A DNA stretch of 64,000 bases from Streptomyces sp. S.PB5 (GCF_030403745.1 NZ_JAQMWP010000004.1:1-64000), one strand, 5' to 3'. Shown: positions 8,087 through 18,405, counted from the first letter of the stretch. The notes: generated from the sequence alone by a model not told the origin. Program-made: numbers and translations.

Positions 8087-8917
8087 TCACGACCCCGCCT
8101 CCAACCCCCGCGGCCGCAACAGCAGTTCCGCCAGCGACGCCAGCCAGTCCACCAGCAGCGCCAGCACCACCGTGAGGATCGAACCCAGCATCAGCACCGG
8201 CATGCGCTGGTTGGTGATGCCGGTCGTGATCAGGACGCCCAGACCTCCGCCGCCCCCGAAGGTCGCCAGGGTCGCCGTGCCGACGTTCAGGACCAGTGCC
8301 GTCCGCACACCCGCCAGGATCAGCGGGACCGCCAGCGGGAGTTCGACGCGCGACAGGACGCCCAGCGGGGACATGCCGATGCCGCGAGCCGCCTCGAGGA
8401 GTGTCGGGTCGTTCGCCCTCAGGCCCGCGATCGTGTTCGACAGCACGGGCAGCACGGCGTAGATGATGATGCCGATCAGCGCCGCCTTCATGCCCGTGCC
8501 CAGCCAGATCACCAGCAGGGCCAGCAGGCCGATCGCCGGGGTCGCCTGGCCCATGTTGGCGACCGCCATCGCCACCGGGGCCGCCGGGCGGAACATCCGC
8601 CGGGTCAGCAGGATCCCCAGCGGGATCGCGATGATCAGCACGAAGAAGGTCGAGATCACCGTCAGCTTCACATGCTGCCAAAGCGCCTTCGGCACCTGCC
8701 CGTTGGACAGCGCGTTCTCGGAGATCGAGTCCAGGTCCGCCTGCTGGAACCACAGCCAGGTCGCCAGCACCACCGCCACCAGCACGGCCGGCAGAAGAGT
8801 CAGCTTCTGCCAGGTGATCCGCCGCTTCATCGAGACCTGCGGGGCCGGCGGCTCCCGCTCCTCCAGCCCGTCCAGTTCGAACAGGCCTTCCCTCTCCTCC
8901 ACCTCGGGGGCGCTCAC
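8087..8917 (-). CDS. Osmoprotectant ABC permease, second subunit
   Basis: A 276-residue inner-membrane permease of the OpuCB/ProW type. The EAA loop is visible as EAARGIGMSPLGVLSRVELPLAVPLIL, followed by membrane helices. A cytoplasmic N-terminal tail of about 40 acidic residues precedes the first helix, longer than in the partner permease. The GTG start overlaps the stop of the ATPase gene by four bases (GTGA), so translation is coupled. With the other permease it should form the heterodimeric channel. Confidence 0.9.
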   Translation of the reverse strand: MSAPEVEEREGLFELDGLEEREPPAPQVSMKRRITWQKLTLLPAVLVAVVLATWLWFQQADLDSISENALSNGQVPKALWQHVKLTVISTFFVLIIAIPLGILLTRRMFRPAAPVAMAVANMGQATPAIGLLALLVIWLGTGMKAALIGIIIYAVLPVLSNTIAGLRANDPTLLEAARGIGMSPLGVLSRVELPLAVPLILAGVRTALVLNVGTATLATFGGGGGLGVLITTGITNQRMPVLMLGSILTVVLALLVDWLASLAELLLRPRGLEAGS

Positions 8918-10158
8918 GCCTTCTTCCCCCCTCCGTCGCCCTCCTGCTCGGCGTGCGTCTGGGCGGCCCGCGCCTCCTCCAGGTCGTGCTGGTGCTCCAT
9001 CGCGTCCAGCCGGTCGGCCTCCAGCAGCTCGTGCACGGAGTTCATGAGCGTCTCCATGTCGACGACCCCGTCGTACTCCCCGCGCCGCCCGGTGACCGCG
9101 ACCCGCCCCGCGTTGTCCGTCAGCACCGCTTCCAGCGCGTCCCGCAGGGTCGCGTCCCGTGTCACCGTGTCGCTGACCAGCGTGCCCGCCCGCGCCAGTG
9201 AGCCCTTGGCCCGCATCAGGTCGCCCCGCCGCAGCCACTTGTAGGGGCGTCGCCGCTTGTCGAGGAGCAGGATCTCGTTCGTGCCGCTGTCCCGGAGCTT
9301 GTTGAAGATCTCCTGGAGCGGGTCGTCGACGGTCACCACCGGGTAGTCGGTGATCTCCACATCCCGTACGCGGGTGAGGTTCAGCCGCTTCAGCGCCGCC
9401 CCCGCGCCCACGAACCCCGACACGAAGTCGTCCGCCGGGTTGGTGAGGATCGCCTCCGGGGTGTCGAACTGCGCGATGTGCGAGCGTTCGCGCAGTACGG
9501 CGATACGGTCACCGAGCTTGATCGCCTCGTCGAAGTCGTGCGTGACGAAGACGATCGTCTTGTGCAGCTCGTGCTGGAGCCTGATCAGCTCCTCCTGGAG
9601 ATGGTCACGGGTGATCGGGTCGACCGCCCCGAACGGCTCGTCCATCAGCAGCACCGGCGGGTCCGCCGCCAACGCCCTCGCCACGCCCACCCGTTGCTGC
9701 TGGCCGCCCGACAGCTGGCGCGGATAGCGGCCGTGGAACTCGCCGGGGTCCAGGCCCACCAGGTCAAGGAGCTCCTCGACCCGGGACTTGATCCGTGCCT
9801 TCCCCCAGCCGACCATCCTCGGCACGAGTGCGATGTTCTGCGCGACCGTCATGTGCGGGAACAGACCGGCCGACTGGATCGCGTAGCCCACCTTGCGGCG
9901 CAGCTTGACCGGGTCGATGTCCGTCACGTCCTCGCCGCCGATGCGGATCCGGCCGCCGGTCGGTTCGATCAGCCTGTTGATCATCTTGAGCGTCGTCGAC
10001 TTACCGCATCCGGACGGGCCGACGAAGATGACGATCTCGCCCGCCTTGATCTCCATGTTGACGTTGTCGACGGACGGCTGCGGATTGCCGGGATACCTCT
10101 TGGTCAGGTTCTCCAGCTCGATGGACGCGCCGGAGGCGGCGGTGGACGTCTCAGACAC
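8914..10158 (-). CDS. Osmoprotectant ABC ATP-binding protein with CBS domains
   Basis: A 414-residue ATPase. Walker A GPSGCGKST is near residue 43, the signature LSGGQQQRVGVARAL near 145, and Walker B VLLMDEPFGAVDP near 165. A C-terminal tandem CBS region (from about residue 270; VSDTVTRDATLRDALEAVL) is typical of OpuA/ProV proteins, where it senses ionic strength or a nucleotide. It energises uptake by the two permeases. The GTG start overlaps the upstream permease stop by 8 bases and its own stop overlaps the next permease by 4. Confidence 0.93.
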   Translation of the reverse strand: MSETSTAASGASIELENLTKRYPGNPQPSVDNVNMEIKAGEIVIFVGPSGCGKSTTLKMINRLIEPTGGRIRIGGEDVTDIDPVKLRRKVGYAIQSAGLFPHMTVAQNIALVPRMVGWGKARIKSRVEELLDLVGLDPGEFHGRYPRQLSGGQQQRVGVARALAADPPVLLMDEPFGAVDPITRDHLQEELIRLQHELHKTIVFVTHDFDEAIKLGDRIAVLRERSHIAQFDTPEAILTNPADDFVSGFVGAGAALKRLNLTRVRDVEITDYPVVTVDDPLQEIFNKLRDSGTNEILLLDKRRRPYKWLRRGDLMRAKGSLARAGTLVSDTVTRDATLRDALEAVLTDNAGRVAVTGRRGEYDGVVDMETLMNSVHELLEADRLDAMEHQHDLEEARAAQTHAEQEGDGGGKKA

Positions 10159-10798
10159 GGATCCCCCTCGGAATCGTCAGCCGCCCGATCAGGACGTACG
10201 CGGCGTCGAACAGCAGGGCCAGCACGATGATCCCGAGCGTCCCCGAGAGCACCTGGTTCAGCGCGTTCTTGCTGCCCAGCGAGGCGATCCCGCGGAAGAT
10301 CTCATTGCCGAGGCCGGGCCCGGAGGCGTAGGCGGCGATGGCCGCGATGCCCATCAGCATCTGCGTGGAGACCCGGATACCGGTCAGGATCGGCGGCCAG
10401 GCCAGCGGCAGCTCGACCCGTACGAGCCGCATCAGCCGGGACATCCCGATCCCGCGGGCCGCGTCCACCAGTGACGGGTCGACCCCGCGCAGGCCCACGA
10501 TCGCGTTCCGCACGATCGGCAGCAGGCCGTACAGGGTCAGCGCGATCACCGTGGGCGGTACGCCGAGCCCCACGATCGGGATGAGCAGACCGATCATGGC
10601 GAGCGACGGAATGGTCAGAACGGTCGAGGTGGCCGTCGTGGCGAGGCTGCCCGCCCAGTCGCTGCGGTAGGTGATCACACCGATCAGGACCCCGATCACC
10701 GTCGCCACGGCCATGCACTGGAAGACGGCGCTCGCGTGTTGGTAGGCATCCGAGAGCAGCTGCTGATGGCGGTTGCCCAGGTACTCCCAGAACGTCAC
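10151..10798 (-). CDS. Osmoprotectant ABC permease, first subunit
   Basis: A 215-residue permease and first gene of the importer operon. It has about five hydrophobic helices and the EAA-like loop DAARGIGMSRLMRLVRVELPLAWPPIL. It pairs with the second permease gene to form the membrane channel for compatible solutes. The GTG start lies about 70 bases from the Lrp/AsnC gene stop; that gap holds degenerate repeats of a TCCAG/GTCC type with no obvious terminator. Confidence 0.9.
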   Translation of the reverse strand: MTFWEYLGNRHQQLLSDAYQHASAVFQCMAVATVIGVLIGVITYRSDWAGSLATTATSTVLTIPSLAMIGLLIPIVGLGVPPTVIALTLYGLLPIVRNAIVGLRGVDPSLVDAARGIGMSRLMRLVRVELPLAWPPILTGIRVSTQMLMGIAAIAAYASGPGLGNEIFRGIASLGSKNALNQVLSGTLGIIVLALLFDAAYVLIGRLTIPRGIRV

Positions 10799-10869
10799 GC
10801 GAAGGTCACCTCACGGCAGCTGAGTCCAGCCAGGTCCAGCTGGGTCCATACAGGTCAAGCCGAGTCCGG

Positions 10870-11349
10870 CTAGTCCCTCTCCTGGTCCTCGGCCGCCTGC
10901 TCCACCAGCGGGATGATCCGCAGCGGAACCGGGTTCTCCATCACGATCGCCGTGGCGGCCCGGACAATGCCATCAAAACCGACAACCAGGTCGATCACCC
11001 GCTGGAGATCCGCGTTCGACCGCGCCACCAGCCGGCACAGCATGTCCCCGCTGCCGGTGGTCGTGTGCAGCTCCAGCACCTCCGGCACGGTCGCCAAGTG
11101 CGCCCGTACGTCCGCCCCTTGCCCCTGCCGGATCTGCAGCGTCGCGAAGGCCGTCACCGGATAGCCGAGCGCCGCCGGGTCCACCTGAGGTCCGAATCCC
11201 CGGATGACGCCATTCGACTGAAGCCGGTCGAGCCGCGCCTGCACGGTCCCGCGTGCCACCCCCAGTCGCCGGGACATCTCCAGCACCCCGATCCGAGGTT
11301 CCCGCGCCAGCAGCACGATGATCCGTCCGTCCAGTCCGTCGATCCCCAT
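10870..11349 (-). CDS. Lrp/AsnC-family regulator, probably of tyrosine catabolism
   Basis: A 159-residue regulator: N-terminal HTH (LDGRIIVLLAREPRIGVLEMSRRLGVARGTVQARLDRL, residues about 5-45) and a C-terminal ligand-binding RAM domain. It is divergent from hppD, and the shared 126-base gap carries a direct repeat likely bound by it. This arrangement next to hppD is conserved in Streptomyces (from memory). Such regulators typically sense an amino acid; tyrosine or phenylalanine is the reasonable guess. Confidence 0.88.
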   Translation of the reverse strand: MGIDGLDGRIIVLLAREPRIGVLEMSRRLGVARGTVQARLDRLQSNGVIRGFGPQVDPAALGYPVTAFATLQIRQGQGADVRAHLATVPEVLELHTTTGSGDMLCRLVARSNADLQRVIDLVVGFDGIVRAATAIVMENPVPLRIIPLVEQAAEDQERD

Positions 11350-11394
11350 GAGAGCCGCCCTTCCCCGTGGTCATCCTGTACAGAGGGCCCGTGA

Positions 11395-12621
<1,227 letters not shown>

Positions 12622-12751
12622 ACGCCATCTGTGAATGTCACGTGAATCCACAAGCGCTTTCGCCGAACCTTGAAACCGGTGAACGTGAGTTGACACTCTC
12701 TGGTCCCGTGGGCGTCACCCGGACGTCCACAGGAACCAGGGGACAGCGAAC

Positions 12752-13606
12752 GTGACCGACCGCATCGCCCTCGACGTATCCGCCAAGCGCTGGCTGAAGG
12801 AGAAGGCTCTCGCCGAGGGCACGGTCCTGCAGTCCTTCGCCTTCGACGAGGTGCACAAGCACCTGTACGTCCTCCAGGTCCGGCCCGGCGGCGGCGAGTC
12901 GGGCCATCTGCGCCTCAACAAGCTCGACTACGAGGGCGAGTTGCTCGGCAGCATGAAGCTCCAGGGATTCGGGCACGGCGTCAGCATGGGCGTGCAGAAC
13001 GCCGCCGACGGCAAGGTCTGGATCTGGACCGAGGCCGACGCCAAGGGCGGCTACGGCCAGGGCGTCACCCGCTTCCGGTTCGCCGACGGGGCCACCCGCA
13101 CCGGCGCGGACGTCAACATCCGCAAGCCCATACCGGCGTCCATCAACAACCAGCCCTCGGTCTGCATGGCCTCGAAGCGCATCGCCGTCCGCTACCGCGT
13201 CAAGGGCAAGCCCCGGTACCGCGTCTGGGACCTGGACGCCTTCGTCGCCCGCGACTACGCCGACCCGGTCGCCGACATCGCCCAGCCCGAGGCCCACCCC
13301 GACCAGAGGATCCCCTTCCAGGGGTACGCCCTCTACGGCGACCACATCTACCAGCTCGCCGGAACGGCCTACGACGCCGAGGCCAACCCGCCCGCCAGGT
13401 TCGGCAACGCCTACGTCTCCAGCATCGACATCACCACCGGCGAGCTGGTCCAGCGGCTGCGCACCGAGGCCGGCCGCTCCCTGGTCTTCCGCGAACCGGA
13501 GGGCGTCGCCGTCCGCGCCAAGGGCGAGGCGGGGCTGTTCCTGGGCTTCGCGTCCGGGGCCGCGGGGGAGCGCAGGTTCTCCCTCTACCGCAAGCCGCTC
13601 GCCTGA
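12752..13606 (+). CDS. TagC/phage baseplate-like beta-propeller protein
   Basis: A 284-residue soluble protein without signal peptide or membrane helix. It resembles proteins annotated as teichoic acid biosynthesis protein C or phage P68-type receptor-binding proteins: repeated aromatic/Gly strands such as LYVLQVRPGG, GFGHGVSMGVQN and KVWIWTEADA suggest a beta-propeller. No catalytic motif was recognised. It starts with GTG 130 bases after hppD. The gene names in databases may be misleading, and the role in Streptomyces is unknown. Confidence 0.6.
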   Translation: MTDRIALDVSAKRWLKEKALAEGTVLQSFAFDEVHKHLYVLQVRPGGGESGHLRLNKLDYEGELLGSMKLQGFGHGVSMGVQNAADGKVWIWTEADAKGGYGQGVTRFRFADGATRTGADVNIRKPIPASINNQPSVCMASKRIAVRYRVKGKPRYRVWDLDAFVARDYADPVADIAQPEAHPDQRIPFQGYALYGDHIYQLAGTAYDAEANPPARFGNAYVSSIDITTGELVQRLRTEAGRSLVFREPEGVAVRAKGEAGLFLGFASGAAGERRFSLYRKPLA

Positions 13607-13629
13607 GCGGACCGACGTAGTCTGGCCGC

Positions 13630-13911
13630 ATGGCCAGGATCAACGACGTCGGCGGCACCGTCGGGTTCGGCGCGATCGACACCACCGACGACACCGAGCC
13701 CTTCCACGCGGACTGGGAGGCCCGGGTCGTCGGCCTCTTCAACACCCTGCGCGGACAAGGGGTGTTCAACACCAACGAGTTCCGGGACGCCATCGAGTCG
13801 ATGCCGCCGGCGGACTATCTGGCGGCGTCGTACTACGAGCGCTGGTTCACCGCGATCTGCGCCCTGCTGGAGCGCAAGGGCGTGATCGAGCCGGGTGAGC
13901 TGGATGACTGA
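13630..13911 (+). CDS. Nitrile hydratase beta subunit, N-terminal half (separate chain)
   Basis: A 93-residue protein starting MARINDVGGTVGFGAID, equivalent to the N-terminal half of a nitrile hydratase beta subunit (family start MNGVHDxGGxxGFG) and to the beta chain of thiocyanate hydrolase. The residues AADYLAASYYERW-like region (PADYLAASYYERW, about 58-70) is typical. TAGTCT lies 6 bases before ATG, suggesting a leaderless transcript. Its stop overlaps the start of the next gene by 8 bases (ATGACTGA). The three genes probably form one heterotrimeric enzyme. Confidence 0.85.
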   Translation: MARINDVGGTVGFGAIDTTDDTEPFHADWEARVVGLFNTLRGQGVFNTNEFRDAIESMPPADYLAASYYERWFTAICALLERKGVIEPGELDD

Positions 13912-14272
13912 CGACCGCTCCACCCCGGGCACGGGCGGCTCCACCCCGGGCACGTACCCCTCCACCCCGGGCACGGACCGCTTCCCGCCCGGCACCCGCG
14001 TGCGCACCTTCCTCCACGACCCGCCGCACCACACCCGGCTGCCCCGGTACGCGCGCGGCAAGCGGGGCGTGATCGTGGAGCCCGAGGGCCCGGACGAACT
14101 CCCCGACATCAGCGCACAGGGCCGCGGCGACGCCCCCGTCGAGCAGATCTACGCGGTCCGCTTCGAGGCCCGTGACCTGTGGGGCGAGGGCGACCATCAC
14201 GTCGTACTGGACCTGTGGGAAAGCTATCTGGAAGCGGACGACGACAACGAGGAGCCGGCCGATGAGCGGTGA
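13904..14272 (+). CDS. Nitrile hydratase beta subunit, C-terminal half (separate chain)
   Basis: A 122-residue protein with the SH3-like C-terminal domain of nitrile hydratase beta (FPPGTRVRTFLHDPPHHTRLPRYARG, then YAVRFEARDLWGE, and LDLWESYLE at the end). The N-terminal 28 residues are four heptads of the form xTPGTxx, encoded by exact 21-base-period repeats at 13919-13975; this looks like a flexible linker rather than part of the fold. The ATG at 13904 is chosen for its overlap with the preceding gene. It overlaps the alpha gene by 11 bases. Confidence 0.85.
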   Translation: MTDDRSTPGTGGSTPGTYPSTPGTDRFPPGTRVRTFLHDPPHHTRLPRYARGKRGVIVEPEGPDELPDISAQGRGDAPVEQIYAVRFEARDLWGEGDHHVVLDLWESYLEADDDNEEPADER

Positions 14273-14846
14273 CCACCACACCGATGCCGTGATCGCCCGC
14301 CGGGTGCGCCGGCTCGAGACCCTGCTGGAGGAGCGGGGCCTGATCACCGGCGAGAAGGTGGACGAGGCGATCGACGCGTTCCTCGCCTCCTCGTCCCCGG
14401 CGAACGGGGCGAAGGTCGTCGCCCGCGCCTGGACCGACGAGGCGTACAAGGAGCGGCTGCTGACCGACGGGACCGCCGCGGTGCAGGAGCTGGGCTACAT
14501 GGACGGCTCGTACCAACGCCTGCGCGTCGTCGAGAACACCGCCTCCACCCACAACGTCATCGTCTGCACCCTCTGCTCCTGCTACCCGCTCCGCCTGCTC
14601 GGCCCGTCCCCGAGCTGGTACAAGTCGGAGGCGTACCGCTCGCGGGTGGTCCGTGAACCCCGGGCCGTACTGCGGGAGTTCGGCCTCGAACTGCCCGACG
14701 CCGTCGGCATCACCGTATGGGACTCCAGCGCCGAGTCCCGCTACATGGTGCTGCCCCGCCGCCCCGAGGGGACCGAGGCGCTGGGAGAGGACGAACTGGC
14801 GGCCCTGGTCACCCGTAACGCCCTGATCGGCACCGCGGCCGTCTGA
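14262..14846 (+). CDS. Nitrile hydratase alpha subunit, cobalt type
   Basis: A 194-residue catalytic subunit that hydrates nitriles to amides. The metal-binding claw VCTLCSCYP is near residue 103; Thr in CTLCSC rather than Ser (CSLCSC) marks the low-spin cobalt type, with the second and third Cys normally oxidised. The start MSGDHHTDAVIARRVRRLETLLEERGL fits the family. It is last of three overlapping genes, an order matching thiocyanate hydrolase and the three-subunit toyocamycin nitrile hydratase. No cobalt chaperone or activator gene is in the neighbourhood. Confidence 0.9.
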   Translation: MSGDHHTDAVIARRVRRLETLLEERGLITGEKVDEAIDAFLASSSPANGAKVVARAWTDEAYKERLLTDGTAAVQELGYMDGSYQRLRVVENTASTHNVIVCTLCSCYPLRLLGPSPSWYKSEAYRSRVVREPRAVLREFGLELPDAVGITVWDSSAESRYMVLPRRPEGTEALGEDELAALVTRNALIGTAAV

Positions 14847-14880
14847 AGCACCCCCCGGGGCCCCCGGGCTCACCGCCCGC

Positions 14881-16380
14881 TCACCCCCGCGTCGGCTTGG
14901 CGTCCATCACCGGTACGTCGTCGGCGGACGGCTCGCCCAGGGCCGTCAACGCCCGCTGGGCCGACGGCACATGCAGCCGCGAGAAGTACGGGTTGATCCG
15001 CAGCGCCTCCTGAAGGTGCCTGCGGGCCGGCCCGTTCAGCCCCAACTCCCGCTCGATCATGCCCCGGTGATAGGCGTACAGCGCACTGCGCACCCCACCC
15101 CCGTGCACCTTGTCCGTCGCCCGCACCGCGAACCGCAGGGCCTCCTCGTCCTCCCCGGCCCGGTGCAGCGCCCAGCCCAGCGCATCGGCCACCGCGATCC
15201 CCGGCTGCCGCCGCCACTCCTCCCGCAACAGCCGTACGGCCGTCTCCGGCGACCCGTGGTCCGCCTCCAGCTGCCCGAGCACCAACCGCCCGTCCACCCC
15301 GCCCGACTCGGCGTGCCGCACCCGCGCCCGCACCAGCTCGTACTGCACCCCGGCCGTCTGCCGCAGCCCCAGCGACTCGTACAACTCCCCGAGTTCCAGG
15401 GCGTACTGCGGGTCCGGCTGATTGGTGAGCGCCACCCGGTACGCGCTCAGCGCCTGCGAGGTCCGCCCCAGTGCCGCCAGCGCCCGCCCCTGCCCGGCCT
15501 GCGCGGCCCGCTGGTCGGGGTCGATCCGCACCGCCTCCCGGAAGTGCCGCAGCGCCACCTCGCGCTCCCCGCGCTCCCACGCCAGCTGCCCCACCCGCTC
15601 CAGATACGCCGCCCGCTCGGCCGGCGCCCGGGCCCCCGCCGCCGCGTCGGACAGCTGCGCCATCGCGTCCTCGCGCCAGCCCCGGTCCCGGTACACGCCC
15701 CCGGCCCGCGCCAGCACGGCCGGCCCGCCGTGCAGCTCCTGCAGCCTCTCCAGGGTCCGCCCGGTCGCCTTCCAGTCGCCGAGCCCGGTATAGGCGTCGA
15801 TCAGCAGCGGATACGTCGTCCAGCGCTTCGGTTCCAGCTTCAGCGCGGCCTCGCCGTACCGCTTCGCCGTCCGGAAGTCCCGCCGCGCGTTCGCCAGCGC
15901 GGCCAGCCCGCCGAGCGCCGCCACGCTCACGGGCTCCCCCTTCGCCCGCACCTTCAACGACGTACGCAACGCATCGCCGGCCTTCGGGTAGTACGCCGAC
16001 TCCGCCGTCCGCCGCCCCTGCTCCACATACGCCGCCCCGAGCACCGCCCACGACTCGGCGTCCCGCGGATGCCTGCGCAGATGCGTCTCCCGCTCGCTGA
16101 TCAGCACCGCCAGATCGGGCAGCGCGGCCGGCGCCCCCACGGTGAGAGCCGCCTGCGCCTGTGCCCCGGGGGCCGGCGGCGCGGGCGCCCGGGGGGCGGG
16201 CGGCCGCCACGGCAGCACCATCAGCGTGCCGCCGAGCACCAGACACCCGGTGACGGCGGCGGCCAGCAGCCGCTGCCCGGTGCGCGAACGCCGGGGGGCC
16301 GCCTCCTCGAAGTTCTCCGTGGCGCTCTGGTCCTCCACGACGGGCTCCGTGGCGCTCTGGTTCTCCATGGCGCTCACCAT
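14881..16380 (-). CDS. Membrane-anchored tetratricopeptide-repeat protein
   Basis: A 499-residue protein with a cytoplasmic N-terminus, one hydrophobic segment at about residues 37-56 (LLAAAVTGCLVLGGTLMVLPW) and a long helical-repeat domain outside. TPR-like units recur, for example ESWAVLGAAYVEQGR, RDFRTAKRYGEAALKLEP and YALELGELYESLGLRQTAG. TPRs mediate protein-protein contact; no enzymatic domain is seen. A second ATG four codons in (16368) has a slightly better GGTGAG upstream and may be the real start. It is divergent from the FAD-linked oxidase. Confidence 0.8.
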   Translation of the reverse strand: MVSAMENQSATEPVVEDQSATENFEEAAPRRSRTGQRLLAAAVTGCLVLGGTLMVLPWRPPAPRAPAPPAPGAQAQAALTVGAPAALPDLAVLISERETHLRRHPRDAESWAVLGAAYVEQGRRTAESAYYPKAGDALRTSLKVRAKGEPVSVAALGGLAALANARRDFRTAKRYGEAALKLEPKRWTTYPLLIDAYTGLGDWKATGRTLERLQELHGGPAVLARAGGVYRDRGWREDAMAQLSDAAAGARAPAERAAYLERVGQLAWERGEREVALRHFREAVRIDPDQRAAQAGQGRALAALGRTSQALSAYRVALTNQPDPQYALELGELYESLGLRQTAGVQYELVRARVRHAESGGVDGRLVLGQLEADHGSPETAVRLLREEWRRQPGIAVADALGWALHRAGEDEEALRFAVRATDKVHGGGVRSALYAYHRGMIERELGLNGPARRHLQEALRINPYFSRLHVPSAQRALTALGEPSADDVPVMDAKPTRG

Positions 16381-16466
16381 GCGTCAATACGACGACCACA
16401 CCCCGGCATCCGACGGTCGGCGCAGACGGGGTTCACACCGATGGCCCCGGGTGCGACGCTGTGATC

Positions 16467-17867
16467 ATGAGCCGTATCGAAGCGCCTCGCGACGAAGCGA
16501 CCGGCAACCTGGTCGACCGCCTGCTCGTCGGCCTCCCCGCCGAGGCCGTCCTGACCGACCCGGACGTCACGGCCTCCTACGCCAACGACATGGCCAGCTT
16601 CTGCCCGGCCGGCGCCCCCGCGGTCGTCGTCCTGCCGCGCACCGTCGAGCAGGTCCAGCACGTCATGCGCACCGCCACCGAACTCCGCGTCCCCGTCGTC
16701 CCGCAGGGCGCCCGCACGGGCCTGTCCGGCGGCGCCAACGCCACCGACGGCTGCATCGTGCTGTCCCTGACGAAGATGGACCGCATCCTGGAGATCAACC
16801 CCGTCGACCGGATCGCGGTGGTCGAGCCCGGCGTCATCAACGCCACCCTCTCCCGCGCGGTGGGCGAACACGGCCTCTACTATCCGCCGGACCCTTCCAG
16901 CTGGGAGATGTGCACCATCGGCGGCAACATCGGCACGGCCTCCGGCGGCCTGTGCTGTGTGAAGTACGGGGTGACGGCCGAGTACGTCCTCGGCCTGGAG
17001 GTCGTCCTGGCGGACGGCCGTCTGATGTCCACCGGGCGGCGCACCGCCAAGGGCGTCGCCGGGTACGACCTGACCCGTCTGTTCGTCGGCTCGGAAGGCT
17101 CCCTCGGTATCGTCGTCCAGGCGGTCCTCGCCCTGCGCCCGCAGCCGCCCGAGCAGCTGGTGCTGGCCGCCGAGTTCGCCTCCGGCGCCGCCGCCTGCGA
17201 CGCGGTGTGCCGGATCATGGAAGGCGGACACGTCCCGTCCCTCCTCGAACTGATGGACCGTACGACGGTGAAGGCCGTCAACGACCTCGCCCACATGGGC
17301 CTCCCGGAGTCCACCGAGGCCCTGCTGCTCGCCGCGTTCGACACCACCGACCCGGCCGCCGACCTCGCGGCCCTCGGCGCGCTGTGCGAGGCGGCGGGCG
17401 CCACACAGGTCGTACCGGCCGACGACGTGGCCGAGTCCGAACTGCTCCTCCAGGCACGCCGGCTGTCGCTCACCGCCCTGGAAGCGGTCAAGGGCACGAC
17501 GATGATCGACGACGTGTGCGTGCCCCGCTCCCGCCTCGCCGAACTGCTCGAGGGCACCGAGCGGATCGCCGAGAAGCACCAGCTCACCATCGGCGTCGTC
17601 GCCCACGCCGGGGACGGCAACACCCACCCCACCGTCTGCTTCGACGCCGCCGACCCCGAGGAGTCCCGGCGCGCCCGCGAGTCCTTCGACGAGATCATGG
17701 CCCTCGGCCTGGAACTCGGCGGCACGATCACCGGCGAGCACGGGGTGGGCGTACTGAAGAAGGAGTGGCTGGCGCGCGAGATCGGCCCGGTGGGGGTGGA
17801 GATGCAGCGGCAGATCAAGCAGGTCTTCGACCCGCTGGGGCTCCTGAACCCGGGCAAGCTGTTCTGA
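16467..17867 (+). CDS. FAD-linked oxidase, glycolate oxidase GlcD / D-lactate dehydrogenase type
   Basis: A 466-residue flavoprotein. The FAD-binding-4 domain (residues about 35-210) includes VVPQGARTGLSGGA and the PCMH-type stretch YYPPDPSSWEMCTIGGNIGTASGG; the C-terminal domain ends with HAGDGNTHP and GEHGVGVLKKEWL, typical of GlcD and D-2-hydroxyacid dehydrogenases. It should oxidise a 2-hydroxyacid to a 2-oxoacid, passing electrons to the membrane. No GlcE or GlcF partners are adjacent. An in-frame GTG two codons earlier (16461) is an alternative start. Confidence 0.9.
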   Translation: MSRIEAPRDEATGNLVDRLLVGLPAEAVLTDPDVTASYANDMASFCPAGAPAVVVLPRTVEQVQHVMRTATELRVPVVPQGARTGLSGGANATDGCIVLSLTKMDRILEINPVDRIAVVEPGVINATLSRAVGEHGLYYPPDPSSWEMCTIGGNIGTASGGLCCVKYGVTAEYVLGLEVVLADGRLMSTGRRTAKGVAGYDLTRLFVGSEGSLGIVVQAVLALRPQPPEQLVLAAEFASGAAACDAVCRIMEGGHVPSLLELMDRTTVKAVNDLAHMGLPESTEALLLAAFDTTDPAADLAALGALCEAAGATQVVPADDVAESELLLQARRLSLTALEAVKGTTMIDDVCVPRSRLAELLEGTERIAEKHQLTIGVVAHAGDGNTHPTVCFDAADPEESRRARESFDEIMALGLELGGTITGEHGVGVLKKEWLAREIGPVGVEMQRQIKQVFDPLGLLNPGKLF

Positions 17868-17931
17868 ACCCCGCCGTCCGAGGGCGCCCGTCGGCTCAGT
17901 CCCGTCCGTCGGTTCACTCCCGTCCGTCGGC

Positions 17932-18405
17932 TCACTCCCCGTCCTTCGACTCGTCGCTCGGCCACGGGTCGCGCAGCCACAGGTCGTCGGCGGGCGTCGG
18001 GGCGAGCAGCTCCGCCAGGGCGTCGTCGATCCCGAGCTGCCCGCCCTCAGACCCCGGGGGCACCACCCGCAGCGTCCGCTCCAGCCAGGCGGACACCTGG
18101 GCGGCGGGCGCCTCCAGGAGGGCGTCCCCGTCCGGCGAACTCAGCGCCATCAGGACGACGCTGCGGCCGTCGACCTTCGTCGGCCACACCCGTACGTCCC
18201 CGTGACCGCACGGCCGGAACACCCCCTCCACCAGCAGCTCGCGGGCGAACGTCCAGTTCACGGGGTGGTCGGAGCTGATGTGGAAGGCGATGTGGACGGC
18301 GTAGGGGTCGTCGGTGCGGTAGCTGAGCCGGGCCGGGACCGGGATGCTGCGCTCGGGCGACAGGATGAGTTTGAGCTCCAGCTCACGCTCTACCACGGTG
18401 TGCAT
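17932..18405 (-). CDS. ssgG: SsgA-like sporulation-septation protein, probably SsgG
   Basis: A 157-residue SsgA-like protein, a family confined to sporulating actinobacteria that controls peptidoglycan remodelling and septum placement. The start MHTVVERELELKLILSPERSIPVPARLSYRTDDPYAV-type core, the H-P-V-N-W-T-F-A-R-E-L-L segment and GDVRVWP are hallmarks. Its place near hppD and the GlcD-like gene matches the S. coelicolor ssgG locus (from memory), hence the symbol. SsgG is reported to help position septa in aerial hyphae. It lies convergent with the oxidase gene, 65 bases away. Confidence 0.85.
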   Translation of the reverse strand: MHTVVERELELKLILSPERSIPVPARLSYRTDDPYAVHIAFHISSDHPVNWTFARELLVEGVFRPCGHGDVRVWPTKVDGRSVVLMALSSPDGDALLEAPAAQVSAWLERTLRVVPPGSEGGQLGIDDALAELLAPTPADDLWLRDPWPSDESKDGE

